Shown here one piece after another: positions 20,719 to 28,832 of a stretch of 64,000 bases of DNA (within the stretch, counting starts at the first letter, position 1; the number at the start of each line of letters is the position of its first letter). Both the position numbers and the translations under genes were made by a program. The notes under the pieces were generated by a model. The model ran no database searches. It was not told the DNA's origin and saw only the letters and a list, made by a program, of their open reading frames with translations. The stretch spans positions 930,001 to 994,000 of the forward strand of contig CBDCLU010000002.1 in the NCBI GenBank assembly GCA_965218765.1, read 5' to 3'. This DNA comes from JBBPYC01 sp965218765. Lineage in GTDB: Bacteria > Pseudomonadota > Gammaproteobacteria > Burkholderiales > Burkholderiaceae_C.

Positions 20719-20727
20719 TGTATGACA
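20709..20727. promoter_or_regulatory. Candidate antitoxin operator: two direct repeats one helical turn apart
   Basis: TGTATGCCA (20709-20717) and TGTATGACA (20719-20727) are direct repeats with a 10-base period, overlapping the antitoxin start codon. Ribbon-helix-helix dimers usually bind side by side with this spacing, so this is a good candidate for the site by which the antitoxin, or the toxin-antitoxin complex, represses its own operon. Confidence 0.5.
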
Positions 20728-20962
20728 AACGGTGTGTGCATGGACCGAGTTGAGCGAGCAGGCACGCACTTCACATTGCCATGCGAGAATGGGACCGTTG
20801 CCGGCAACAGTTGGCCGCAACATCGGCAGCATGCCGGAGCCTTCAGGTCGATAACTGACTTGACCGTCGAAGCGCTCGTATTCCTGTATTCATCTGCCCC
20901 TGACTGGCCTTGTCTTTCCTGCCGACCTACGGCCTGAAAGGTTTGGCGGGCCGATGACCTCC

Positions 20963-20985
20963 GCGCCGAGGAAGGCGCATTTTTT
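20963..20985 (+). terminator. Terminator-like hairpin and T-run just before the rhlE start
   Basis: GCGCC (20963-20967), loop GAGGAA, GGCGC (20974-20978), then A and six T. The structure ends nine bases before the rhlE ATG. No gene on the plus strand lies upstream for it to terminate, so it may act as an attenuator in the rhlE leader. The purine-rich GAGGAAGG is too far from the ATG to serve as a normal ribosome site. Confidence 0.55.
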
Positions 20986-20993
20986 CTCAACTC

Positions 20994-22733
20994 ATGAACT
21001 TTGAAGAACTGAATCTGGCACCGGCCATCCTGAAGGCCGTGCGCGAAGTCGGCTACGACACACCGACCCCCATTCAACAGCAGGCGATCCCCGCCGTGCT
21101 CGAAGGCAAGGATTTGCTCGGCGGCGCGCAGACCGGCACCGGCAAGACCGCAGCGTTCGTTCTGCCGATCCTGCAACGCCTGACCATGAGCCGCAGCGCG
21201 AGCAACAAGTTCGGCGGCAACGGCATCCGCGCGCTGGTGCTCACGCCGACCCGCGAACTCGCCGCGCAGGTCGAGGAATCGGTGCGCGTCTACGGCAAGT
21301 ACCTGCAGCTGTCGTCCACCGTGATCTTCGGCGGCGTCGGCATGAATCCGCAGATCGATCGCGTGCGGCGCGGTGTCGACATCCTGGTCGCGACGCCGGG
21401 CCGCCTGCTCGACCTGCACGGCCAAGGCGTGCTCGACCTGGGCCAGGTGCAGTTTCTCGTGCTCGACGAAGCGGACCGCATGCTCGACATGGGCTTCATC
21501 CACGACGTGAAGAAGGTGCTGGCCGTGCTGCCGGCAGCCAAGCAGAGCCTGCTGTTTTCCGCCACCTTCAGCGACGAGATCCGCGCGCTGGCGAACGGCC
21601 TGTTGAAGACGCCGGTCAGCATCCAGGTCACGCCGGCCAACACCACGGTGCAGCGCATCACGCAGGTGATCCACCCGGTCGGCCGAACAAAGAAGAAGGC
21701 GTTGCTCGCCCACATCATCAATGAACACCAATGGAGCCAGGTGCTGGTGTTCACGCGCACCAAGTTCGGCGCCAACAACGTGGCTGAGTTCCTGACCAAG
21801 AACGGCATCCATGCGATGGCGCTGCACGGCAACAAGAGCCAGGCCGCGCGCACGCAGGCGCTGGCCGGCTTCAAGAGCGGCGAGATCCGCGCCTTGGTGG
21901 CCACCGACATCGCCGCACGCGGCATCGACATCGACGAGCTGCCGCACGTCGTGAACTATGAGATCCCGAACGTGCCGGAAGATTACGTGCACCGCATCGG
22001 CCGCACCGGACGCGCGGGCGCGAGCGGCGAAGCCGTGAGCCTGGTCTGCCTCGACGAAGAAGGCTTCATGGAAGCGATTGCACGCTTCACGCGCCAGCAG
22101 ATTCCGACGCAGGTGATCGAAGGCTTTGGCCCGGAAGCCGGCGAACAGGCCGAGCCGATCGCGATGGGCCGCCAGACCATCTGGGGCGGCGCCGGCCGGC
22201 CGCCGAGCCGCGACGTGATGCAGGCGGCAGCGAAAGCTGCGCGCACCGAGATGATGCAGCGCATGCGCGACAACAAGGGCCGGCAAGGCGGCGGCCAGGG
22301 CACAGGCCGTGCGGCTGCCAACGGTGGTGACAACGGCGCGCGGCCGCTGGGCAATGGTGGCCGGGCGCAACCCGCACGGCCCACGCATGGCGCAGCCGGT
22401 GCTGGCCGCGGCGGCCCGCCGCCGCGCCATCGCAACCCGGCCAACCACGGCAACCGGGCCGACTTCGGTGACCGCAACACGCACGCGCAACCGCATGACG
22501 ACCAACTGGACCGCGACGACGATCGCGACCAGATGCTGCCGGCACGAGCCGATCCGCTGCGCACCAGCGTCGACAGCATGGCCAGCCGTGGACGCAACGG
22601 TGGCGGCTATGGTGGAGGCGGCGGGCGTTCCGGTGGTGGCGGTGGCGGCAACAGCAATCGCGCGGGCGGCAGCGGTGGAGGCTACGGGCCACGGGGTTCG
22701 GGCGGCAATCGGGAGCGCTCGTTCAATCGCTGA
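20994..22733 (+). CDS. rhlE: DEAD-box RNA helicase RhlE
   Basis: An ATP-dependent RNA helicase of 579 residues. The Q motif (YDTPTPIQQQAIP), motif I AQTGTGKTA, Ia PTRELA, II DEADRMLDMGF, III SAT, and motifs IV-VI (VATDIAARGIDI, HRIGRTGRAG) are all present in the first 380 residues. The remaining ~200 residues form a low-complexity Gly/Arg/Asn-rich tail that binds RNA nonspecifically in relatives. RhlE acts in ribosome maturation and RNA decay. The leader holds a terminator-like hairpin next to the start and there is no Shine-Dalgarno at normal spacing. Confidence 0.95.
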   Translation: MNFEELNLAPAILKAVREVGYDTPTPIQQQAIPAVLEGKDLLGGAQTGTGKTAAFVLPILQRLTMSRSASNKFGGNGIRALVLTPTRELAAQVEESVRVYGKYLQLSSTVIFGGVGMNPQIDRVRRGVDILVATPGRLLDLHGQGVLDLGQVQFLVLDEADRMLDMGFIHDVKKVLAVLPAAKQSLLFSATFSDEIRALANGLLKTPVSIQVTPANTTVQRITQVIHPVGRTKKKALLAHIINEHQWSQVLVFTRTKFGANNVAEFLTKNGIHAMALHGNKSQAARTQALAGFKSGEIRALVATDIAARGIDIDELPHVVNYEIPNVPEDYVHRIGRTGRAGASGEAVSLVCLDEEGFMEAIARFTRQQIPTQVIEGFGPEAGEQAEPIAMGRQTIWGGAGRPPSRDVMQAAAKAARTEMMQRMRDNKGRQGGGQGTGRAAANGGDNGARPLGNGGRAQPARPTHGAAGAGRGGPPPRHRNPANHGNRADFGDRNTHAQPHDDQLDRDDDRDQMLPARADPLRTSVDSMASRGRNGGGYGGGGGRSGGGGGGNSNRAGGSGGGYGPRGSGGNRERSFNR

Positions 22734-22800
22734 TTCATTGCGCGGCTGGCCCGGCGGTCGCATGCCAACGGGCTTGCACAGCGCTTCCGACACTGCTCGG

Positions 22801-22860
22801 TTTTTGATCGTCGAAAATGACGCAAGCGCTGCAATAGCAAGCGTTTTCAGCTACTAAAAA
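22801..22860 (-). repeat. Dispersed short repeat, intergenic copy
   Basis: An AT-richer element whose minus-strand reading begins with TTTTTAGTAGCTG, runs through an AGCGCTTGCG core and ends in ATTTTCGACGATCAAAAA. It shares this order (TAGNAGCT start, AGCGC core, TTTT-rich end) with copies at 43537-43597, 48931-48993 and 60696-60758. It lies between the convergent rhlE and cupin genes. Confidence 0.6.
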
Positions 22861-22871
22861 GGCAGCAAACG

Positions 22872-23258
22872 TCAGCTTCTTACGAACAGCGTGACGAGCG
22901 GCTCGGGACCGATCTGCCGGCTGCGATGACCATGCAGCCCGGCATCGAACGTCGCACCCGGCGGCAGCATATCGGCTGAATAGAAGTGCGCACCGGGCTG
23001 GAACCGGCGGGTGCTGCCGTCCTGCAGCTCGATCTCCATCGTGCCGCTCAGGATGAACACCCACTGCGGCATGCCGGTGCAGTGGACGCCGCTTGCAAAA
23101 CCGACCGGGCTGTGCCGCAACTGGTAGCCGCCCGACGGGCACAGCGACGACAGCATGGCCTGCGGCGTGCCTTCGTTCAGCAGGACCCGCTCGTCGCGAA
23201 ATCGGGCCCGGCCATCGCGGTCGGTGAACAGCACGACCTTGGTGAAGCCGGCGCTCAT
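22872..23258 (-). CDS. Small cupin-domain protein
   Basis: A 128-residue single-domain cupin. The barrel is recognisable from GMPQWVFILSGTMEIELQDGS followed by GAHFYSADMLPPGATFDAG; the HGHRSRQIG segment follows. The classic first-motif histidine pair is poor (Pro-Gln-Trp in its place), so metal binding is uncertain. No substrate can be assigned. It appears to be a lone gene transcribed toward rhlE. Confidence 0.7.
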   Translation of the reverse strand: MSAGFTKVVLFTDRDGRARFRDERVLLNEGTPQAMLSSLCPSGGYQLRHSPVGFASGVHCTGMPQWVFILSGTMEIELQDGSTRRFQPGAHFYSADMLPPGATFDAGLHGHRSRQIGPEPLVTLFVRS

Positions 23259-23354
23259 TCGGCCAACAGCGGATCAATCCGCACATCCAGCGGCGCTTGA
23301 AATAGCGAGCCACGCATCCCGATAAGTCTCCTTGAAACAGCTGCCCAAACGCCG

Positions 23355-24158
23355 CTACAGCTGCGCCGTCACGCCGCCATCCACGTACAGGATGTGACCG
23401 TTCACGAACGAGGCCGCATCGCTTGCCAGGAACACCGCGGCGCCGGCGAGTTCATCGACCTCGCCCCAGCGCCGGCTCGGCGTGCGGTCGATCAGCCAGC
23501 TGGAAAACCGCTCGTCGGCCACGAGCTTTTCATTCAGCGCGGTCTTGAAGTAGCCGGGGCCGATGCCGTTCACGTTGATGCCCGACGGACCCAGGTCGAT
23601 CGCCATGCCCTTGGTCAGCATCTTCAACGCACCCTTGCTCGCCGCATAGGGCGCGATGCCCGGGCGGCCGAGTTCGCTTTGCACCGAGCAGATGTTGATG
23701 ATGCGGCCGCGTCTGCGCTGCACCATCGCCTGTGCGACGGCCTGGCCGACGAAGAACGCGCCGTCCAGGTTGGTCGCCATCAGCGCACGCCAGTCGGCCG
23801 GATCGAACTGCTGGATCGGCGCGCGCCGCTGCATCCCAGCGTTGTTGACGAGGATCTCGATGGCGCCGATCGACTGCTCGATATCGTCGACCGCACGCCG
23901 CACCTGCACACGATCGGTCACATCGAATGCGCGACGATGAACGGCTGACAGGCCTTCATCGGCAAGTGCCGAGGCCGCCGCGTCGAGCTTGGACTCGGTG
24001 CGGCCGTTGAGCACGACTGCCGCGCCCGCCTGCGCGAGTCCGCGCGCGATCGCAAAGCCGATTCCCTCGGACGAGCCGGTGACGAGCGCCAGCCGGCCGT
24101 CGAGCCGGAACGTGCCTGCGTCGATCAAGCCATACACCCGTCGCGGGATCGAACCCAT
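23355..24158 (-). CDS. SDR-family oxidoreductase, gluconate 5-dehydrogenase-like
   Basis: A classical short-chain dehydrogenase of up to 267 residues. The cofactor motif TGSSEGIG, the NNAG motif, and the catalytic Ser (CSVQSELG), Tyr and Lys (YAASK) are present, and the DGGVTAQL C-terminus is standard. The overall sequence (FRLDGRLALVTG start, NVNGIGPGYFKT, FVNGHILYVDGG) is closest to gluconate 5-dehydrogenases, which interconvert gluconate and 5-ketogluconate. The ATG at 24158 lacks a ribosome site; a GTG at 24137 is an alternative. It is adjacent to a sugar-acid gene cluster, which supports a role with polyols or aldonates. Confidence 0.8.
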   Translation of the reverse strand: MGSIPRRVYGLIDAGTFRLDGRLALVTGSSEGIGFAIARGLAQAGAAVVLNGRTESKLDAAASALADEGLSAVHRRAFDVTDRVQVRRAVDDIEQSIGAIEILVNNAGMQRRAPIQQFDPADWRALMATNLDGAFFVGQAVAQAMVQRRRGRIINICSVQSELGRPGIAPYAASKGALKMLTKGMAIDLGPSGINVNGIGPGYFKTALNEKLVADERFSSWLIDRTPSRRWGEVDELAGAAVFLASDAASFVNGHILYVDGGVTAQL

Positions 24159-24354
24159 GCAAGTTGCCCGGTGCAGCCTCGGTTCCGCATGGCGTCAGCG
24201 GCCTGCGTGCCGGTACGGCTTTGCCTGGCCCGCGCGCGATTTGCATCAAGCACCGCTGAAAGGTGTGGCCTGCCGAGACCGTGGCTGGAGCCTTGCCACC
24301 CGAGAGCAGCGCGCGTCCGCCTTTCCGGCAACGGAACATCGAGATTCGGCGGCG

Positions 24355-25308
24355 CTAGGCGCGGCATTCCGGCACCGGCGTCAGCAGCGGCTCGCCCGCG
24401 AAGTGCGCCCGCAGGTTGTTGAACGCGAGGTCGGCCATCGCCTGCCGCGTCTGCCCGGTGCCGCTGCCGACGTGCGGCGTCAGCACCACATGCGATTGCT
24501 TGAGCAGGCGCTCGGGCACATGCGGCTCGCTTGCGAACACGTCCAGACCGGCACCCGCGATCACGCCACGCTCGAGCGCATCGACCAGCGCATCCTCATC
24601 GACCACCGAGCCGCGTGCGACGTTCACGAGGATGCCGTCCTTACCCAGTGCCTGCAGCACCTCGGCATCGATCAGATGCTTCGTCGCCGCCCCGCCCGGC
24701 GTGATCACCACCAGAAAATCCACCTCCGCGGCCAGCGCTTTTGCCGAAGGAAAGTATGGATACGGCACATCGCGACGGTTGCGCGCGGTGTAGCTGATGC
24801 GCATGTCGAACGCGCAAGCCCGGTGCGCGATCGCCTGCCCGATGCGGCCCATGCCGACCAGCCCGAGCCGCGCGCCCGACATCTTGCGCGCGAGCGGCAT
24901 CGGCCCGCTCTGGTGCCAGTGGCCTTCGCGCACATGCCGATCGGCGGCCGGCAGCTGGCGCGCAGCGCCCAGCATCAGCGCGAGCGCCAAGTCGGCCACG
25001 TCGTCGTTCAGCACGTCCGGCGTGTGCGTGACGACCACGCCCTGCGCTTTTGCCGCCTCCACATCGACGCCGTCATAACCGACGCCCATGATCGAGATCA
25101 CTTCGAGCGCCGGCAACTGCGCGATGAGTTCGGCAGGGATGCGCGATTCGCCGCCGCCGATCACCGCATGGATGTCGGGCGCAAGGCGCTGCAACGCGGC
25201 CGGGTCGGTCTCATGCAGCCGGTCATGCATCGTGAAGGCCGCATCCATCAGCGGCTGCAGCATGGGCGAGAGTTTGGCGACGGACAGGACGTGGGGTTTG
25301 GCAGCCAA
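24355..25308 (-). CDS. D-isomer-specific 2-hydroxyacid dehydrogenase (glyoxylate/hydroxypyruvate reductase-like)
   Basis: A 317-residue NAD(P)-dependent dehydrogenase. The Rossmann motif LVGMGRIGQA, the active-site Arg in VNVARGSVVDEDAL, the Glu, and the His in LTPHVGSGT are visible. It resembles reductases for glyoxylate, hydroxypyruvate or 2-ketoaldonates. It is on the opposite strand to the sugar-acid operon that begins about 100 bases away at 25406, so the two share a divergent promoter region and are likely functionally linked. Confidence 0.85.
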   Translation of the reverse strand: MAAKPHVLSVAKLSPMLQPLMDAAFTMHDRLHETDPAALQRLAPDIHAVIGGGESRIPAELIAQLPALEVISIMGVGYDGVDVEAAKAQGVVVTHTPDVLNDDVADLALALMLGAARQLPAADRHVREGHWHQSGPMPLARKMSGARLGLVGMGRIGQAIAHRACAFDMRISYTARNRRDVPYPYFPSAKALAAEVDFLVVITPGGAATKHLIDAEVLQALGKDGILVNVARGSVVDEDALVDALERGVIAGAGLDVFASEPHVPERLLKQSHVVLTPHVGSGTGQTRQAMADLAFNNLRAHFAGEPLLTPVPECRA

Positions 25309-25405
25309 GGGTTTCTCCGGGAATGTCCGCGGGCGCGGCGCGTGGGTCGGCCGCTCATACTATGCGTTTCGTCGATGTCCAGACCACAGGGAAAGCGAGC
25401 ACCGC

Positions 25406-27142
25406 ATGAGCGACCAGCCCAGACAAAAACGCACCGAACTGCGCAGCCAGCAGTGGTTCGGCCGGCAGGACCGCGACGGCTTCGCATATCGAAGCTGGGT
25501 CAAGGGCAAGGGCGTGCCGCACGACCAGTTCGACGGCCGCCCGGTGATCGGCATCTGCAACACGTTCAGCGAGCTCACCCCGTGCAACTCGCACTTCCGC
25601 ACGCTGGCCGAGCAGGTCAAGATCGGCGTCTACGAAGCGGGCGGCTTCCCGCTCGAGTTTCCCGTGATGTCGCTCGGCGAGACCCTGCTGCGGCCGACCG
25701 CGATGCTCTATCGCAACCTCGCGAGCATGGATGTGGAGGAAAGCATCCGCGGCAACCCGATCGACGGCGTGGTGCTGCTGATGGGCTGCGACAAGACCAC
25801 GCCGTCGCTCGTGATGGGCGCGGCCAGCGTCGATCTGCCGACCATCGGCGTGTCCGGCGGCCCGATGTTGAACGGCAAGTGGCGCGGGCAGGAACTCGGC
25901 TCGGGCACCGGCGTCTGGAGCATGAGCGAGCAGGTGCGCGCGGGCACCTTGAAGCTGCAGGAATTCTTCGATGCGGAAAGCTGCATGCACCGCAGCCACG
26001 GCCACTGCATGACGATGGGCACCGCGAGCACGATGGCGAGCATGGTCGAAGCGCTGGGCCTGGGACTGCCCGGCAACGCGGCTTACCCAGCCGTCGATGG
26101 CCGGCGCAACGTGATCGCGCGCATGGCGGGCCGGCGCATTGTCGACATGGTGAAGGACGACGTGATCCTGTCCGACATCCTGACGCGCAAGGCGTTCGAG
26201 AATGCGATCCGCACCTTGGCTGCGATCGGAGGATCGACCAACGCGGTGATCCACCTGATCGCGATCGCGGGCCGCCTGGGCCTGCCGCTCACGACCGACG
26301 ACTTCGACCGGATCGGCGGCGACCTGCCCTGCCTGTTGAATCTGCAGCCTTCGGGCAAGCACCTGATGGAAGACTTCTGCTATGCGGGCGGTCTGCCGGC
26401 GCTGATGAAAGAGATCGCGCACGTGCTGCACCTGGACGCGATCACCGCGAACGGCAAAACGATCGGCGAGAACATCGCGGGCGCGGAGAACTTCAACCGC
26501 GAAGTCATCTACCCGTTCGACAAGCCATTCAAGACGAACGCCGGGATCGCCGTGCTGCGCGGCAACCTTGCGCCGCGCGGCGCCGTGCTGAAACCGAGTG
26601 CCGCGACCCCGGCCCTGATGACCCACACCGGCCGCGCGGTCGTGTTCGAGAACATCGAGGACTTCCATGCGCGCATCGACGATGAGGACCTCGACGTCGA
26701 CGAGACCTGCGTGCTGGTGCTGAAGAACTGCGGACCGAAAGGCTACCCCGGCATCGCCGAAGTCGGCAATATGCCGCTGCCGCCGAAGGTTTTAAGAAAA
26801 GGCATCACCGACATGGTCCGCATCAGCGACGGCCGCATGAGCGGGACCGCGTACGGCACCGTGGTGCTGCACACGACGCCCGAAGCGGCGGCCGGCGGGC
26901 CGCTCGCGATCGTGCAGAACGGCGACCTGGTCGAGCTCGACGTGCCGAACCGCCGGCTGCATCTGCACGTCAGCGATAACGAGATCGCGCAGCGCCTGGC
27001 CAGTTGGACCCCGCCCGCGCCACCGTTGGCGTCCGGCTATTGGAAGCTCTACGTCGACCATGTGCTGCAGGCCGACGAGGGCGTCGATCTCGACTTCCTG
27101 GTCGGCAAGCGCGGCGCGTTCGTGCCGCGCGACAACCACTGA
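25406..27142 (+). CDS. IlvD/Edd-family sugar-acid dehydratase, arabonate dehydratase-like
   Basis: A 578-residue iron-sulfur dehydratase. Conserved cysteines lie in CNTFSELTPCNS, MGCDKTTPS and the HGHCMTMGTAST segment, and the C-terminal half has NCGPKGYPGIAEVGN and SDGRMSGTAYG. Length and sequence style match the L-arabonate/D-xylonate/galactonate dehydratase branch rather than the branched-chain amino acid enzyme. It would turn an aldonate into a 2-keto-3-deoxyaldonate. The ATG at 25406 is chosen because the upstream frame has no family support. It is followed four bases later by dgoK, suggesting the product is 2-keto-3-deoxygalactonate. Confidence 0.88.
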   Translation: MSDQPRQKRTELRSQQWFGRQDRDGFAYRSWVKGKGVPHDQFDGRPVIGICNTFSELTPCNSHFRTLAEQVKIGVYEAGGFPLEFPVMSLGETLLRPTAMLYRNLASMDVEESIRGNPIDGVVLLMGCDKTTPSLVMGAASVDLPTIGVSGGPMLNGKWRGQELGSGTGVWSMSEQVRAGTLKLQEFFDAESCMHRSHGHCMTMGTASTMASMVEALGLGLPGNAAYPAVDGRRNVIARMAGRRIVDMVKDDVILSDILTRKAFENAIRTLAAIGGSTNAVIHLIAIAGRLGLPLTTDDFDRIGGDLPCLLNLQPSGKHLMEDFCYAGGLPALMKEIAHVLHLDAITANGKTIGENIAGAENFNREVIYPFDKPFKTNAGIAVLRGNLAPRGAVLKPSAATPALMTHTGRAVVFENIEDFHARIDDEDLDVDETCVLVLKNCGPKGYPGIAEVGNMPLPPKVLRKGITDMVRISDGRMSGTAYGTVVLHTTPEAAAGGPLAIVQNGDLVELDVPNRRLHLHVSDNEIAQRLASWTPPAPPLASGYWKLYVDHVLQADEGVDLDFLVGKRGAFVPRDNH

Positions 27143-27146
27143 CGCG

Positions 27147-28049
27147 ATGGCCGCGCACCACTTGGTCGCGATCGACTGGGGTACTTCGTCGCTGCGTGGT
27201 GCGCTGCTCGATGCGGACGGTCAGGTGCTTGCAGAGCGTGCGTCCGAGCGCGGCATCCTGACGGTGGCCGCCGGCGAATTTGCTTCTGTTGCAAGAGCAA
27301 ACTTCGAAGACTGGTTGAGCGCCCCAGGCACTTTTTGCTTGATTTCCGGCATGGCGGGCAGCCGCCAGGGCTGGGTCGAGGCGCCCTATTGCGCATGCCC
27401 GGCGGGCTTCGAAGAAGTGGCTGCACGGCTGAGCTGGATCGAGGCCGGCCGCATCGCGATCGTGCCGGGCCTGCAATGCGAGCGCGCCGGCATGCCGGAC
27501 GTGCTGCGCGGCGAGGAAGTGCAGATCTTCGGCGCGATGCGGTTGCTGGGCATCGCCGACGGCACCTTCGTGCTGCCCGGCACGCACAGCAAGTGGGCCA
27601 CGGTGCGCGGCGGGCGCGTGACCGGCTTTCGCACCTTCATGACGGGCGAGTTCTACGCGCTGCTCAGCACGCAATCGATCCTTGCGCGCACGCTGGACGC
27701 CGCCGCGCCGCTCGATGAAGCCGCGTTCGTCCAGGGCGTGCAACGCAGCCTCGTCGATCCCTCTTCGAGCTTGCTGCACCTCGCATTCTCGGCACGCACG
27801 CTCGCCCTGTTCGAGCAAATGTCAGCCGCGCAACTGCCCAGCTACCTGTCCGGCCTGCTGATCGGCGACGAACTGCGCTGCCAGCCGGCCGATGACGGGC
27901 AGCCGCTGGTGCTGATCGGCAACGCCGCGCTGACCGCACGCTACGCGCTTGCATTGGGCGAGCAGAGTCGGCATGTGACGGCCAGCTTCGGCGCGCAGGC
28001 CACCTGGGCCGGGCTGAACGCGCTCGCCCGACAGCTTCCGATCAACTGA
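27147..28049 (+). CDS. dgoK: 2-dehydro-3-deoxygalactonokinase
   Basis: Phosphorylates 2-keto-3-deoxygalactonate with ATP, the second step of the De Ley-Doudoroff pathway. The 300-residue protein shows the ASKHA-type phosphate motif AIDWGTSSLRG, the SGMAGSRQGW segment, LPGTHSKWA and FMTGEFYALLS, all typical of DgoK. It starts four bases after the dehydratase stop and ends 20 bases before dgoA. The codons for residues about 50-70 are AT-richer than the rest and resemble part of a dispersed repeat. Confidence 0.92.
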   Translation: MAAHHLVAIDWGTSSLRGALLDADGQVLAERASERGILTVAAGEFASVARANFEDWLSAPGTFCLISGMAGSRQGWVEAPYCACPAGFEEVAARLSWIEAGRIAIVPGLQCERAGMPDVLRGEEVQIFGAMRLLGIADGTFVLPGTHSKWATVRGGRVTGFRTFMTGEFYALLSTQSILARTLDAAAPLDEAAFVQGVQRSLVDPSSSLLHLAFSARTLALFEQMSAAQLPSYLSGLLIGDELRCQPADDGQPLVLIGNAALTARYALALGEQSRHVTASFGAQATWAGLNALARQLPIN

Positions 28050-28069
28050 AATCCGAAACCGATGCCGCC

Positions 28070-28717
28070 ATGACCCCGATCCAGAAATTCCAGCATGCGC
28101 TGACCCGGCTGCCGCTGGTCGCCATCCTGCGCGGCATCCGCCCGCCCGAAGCGGCCCCGATCGGCGCGGCGATCCAGCAAGCCGGCTTCTCGATCATCGA
28201 AGTGCCGCTCAATTCGCCCGAGCCGTTGGCGAGCATCGCCGCGCTGCGCCGGCAGTTTGCAGACAACGCCGACGTGCTGATCGGCGCCGGCACCGTCCTT
28301 ACCGCCCAACAGGTGGCAACTAGCGCCGCCGCCGGCGCCGAGCTGATCGTGTCGCCGAACTTCAACCCGGCCGTAGTCGAAGCGGCAGCGCGCGCCGGCC
28401 TCGCCTGCCTGCCCGGCATCCTGTCGCCGACCGAGGCGTTCGGCGCGCTGGCTGCCGGTGCAACCGGCCTCAAGCTGTTTCCGGCCGAGCTCGCATCGCC
28501 CATGGTGGTGAAGGCGCTCCTCGCCGTGCTGCCCCCCGGCACGCCGCTGCTGCCGGTCGGCGGCATCGGGCCGCACCACATGGCCGAATGGCGCGCTGCG
28601 GGCGCGGCCGGCTTCGGCGTCGGCTCCGCGCTCTATCGGCCGGGCATGGGTGCAGATGCCGTCGCGGATCGGGCTGCGCGTTTTGTCAGTGCCTGGAGCG
28701 GCACCGTCGTCGTTTGA
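28070..28717 (+). CDS. dgoA: 2-dehydro-3-deoxy-6-phosphogalactonate aldolase
   Basis: Cleaves the phosphorylated keto-deoxy acid to pyruvate and glyceraldehyde 3-phosphate. The 215-residue KDPG/KDPGal aldolase fold is clear: LPLVAILRGIRPPEA, FSIIEVPLNSPEP, IGAGTVLT, LIVSPNFNPAVVE and the Schiff-base lysine in GLKLFPAE, then LPVGGIGP. The ILRGIRP and VPLNSPEP forms are those of the galactonate rather than the gluconate enzyme. It follows dgoK in the same transcript. Confidence 0.94.
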   Translation: MTPIQKFQHALTRLPLVAILRGIRPPEAAPIGAAIQQAGFSIIEVPLNSPEPLASIAALRRQFADNADVLIGAGTVLTAQQVATSAAAGAELIVSPNFNPAVVEAAARAGLACLPGILSPTEAFGALAAGATGLKLFPAELASPMVVKALLAVLPPGTPLLPVGGIGPHHMAEWRAAGAAGFGVGSALYRPGMGADAVADRAARFVSAWSGTVVV

Positions 28718-28832
28718 GTTCAGCGCAGTCGCTGTTTGTCCATCCGCACAAGCCCGCTGCCCATCCAGCTTCAGCCGGTGGATAGTCCGGGCCACCATCC
28801 AGCCTGGCCTGTACCGCCACCGCCACCCTGAC

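Noticed and set aside
20860..20892. TTGACC and TATTCA as a sigma-70 promoter for rhlE
   Set aside because: The spacing (21 bases) is too long and no alternative spacing gives a good -10.
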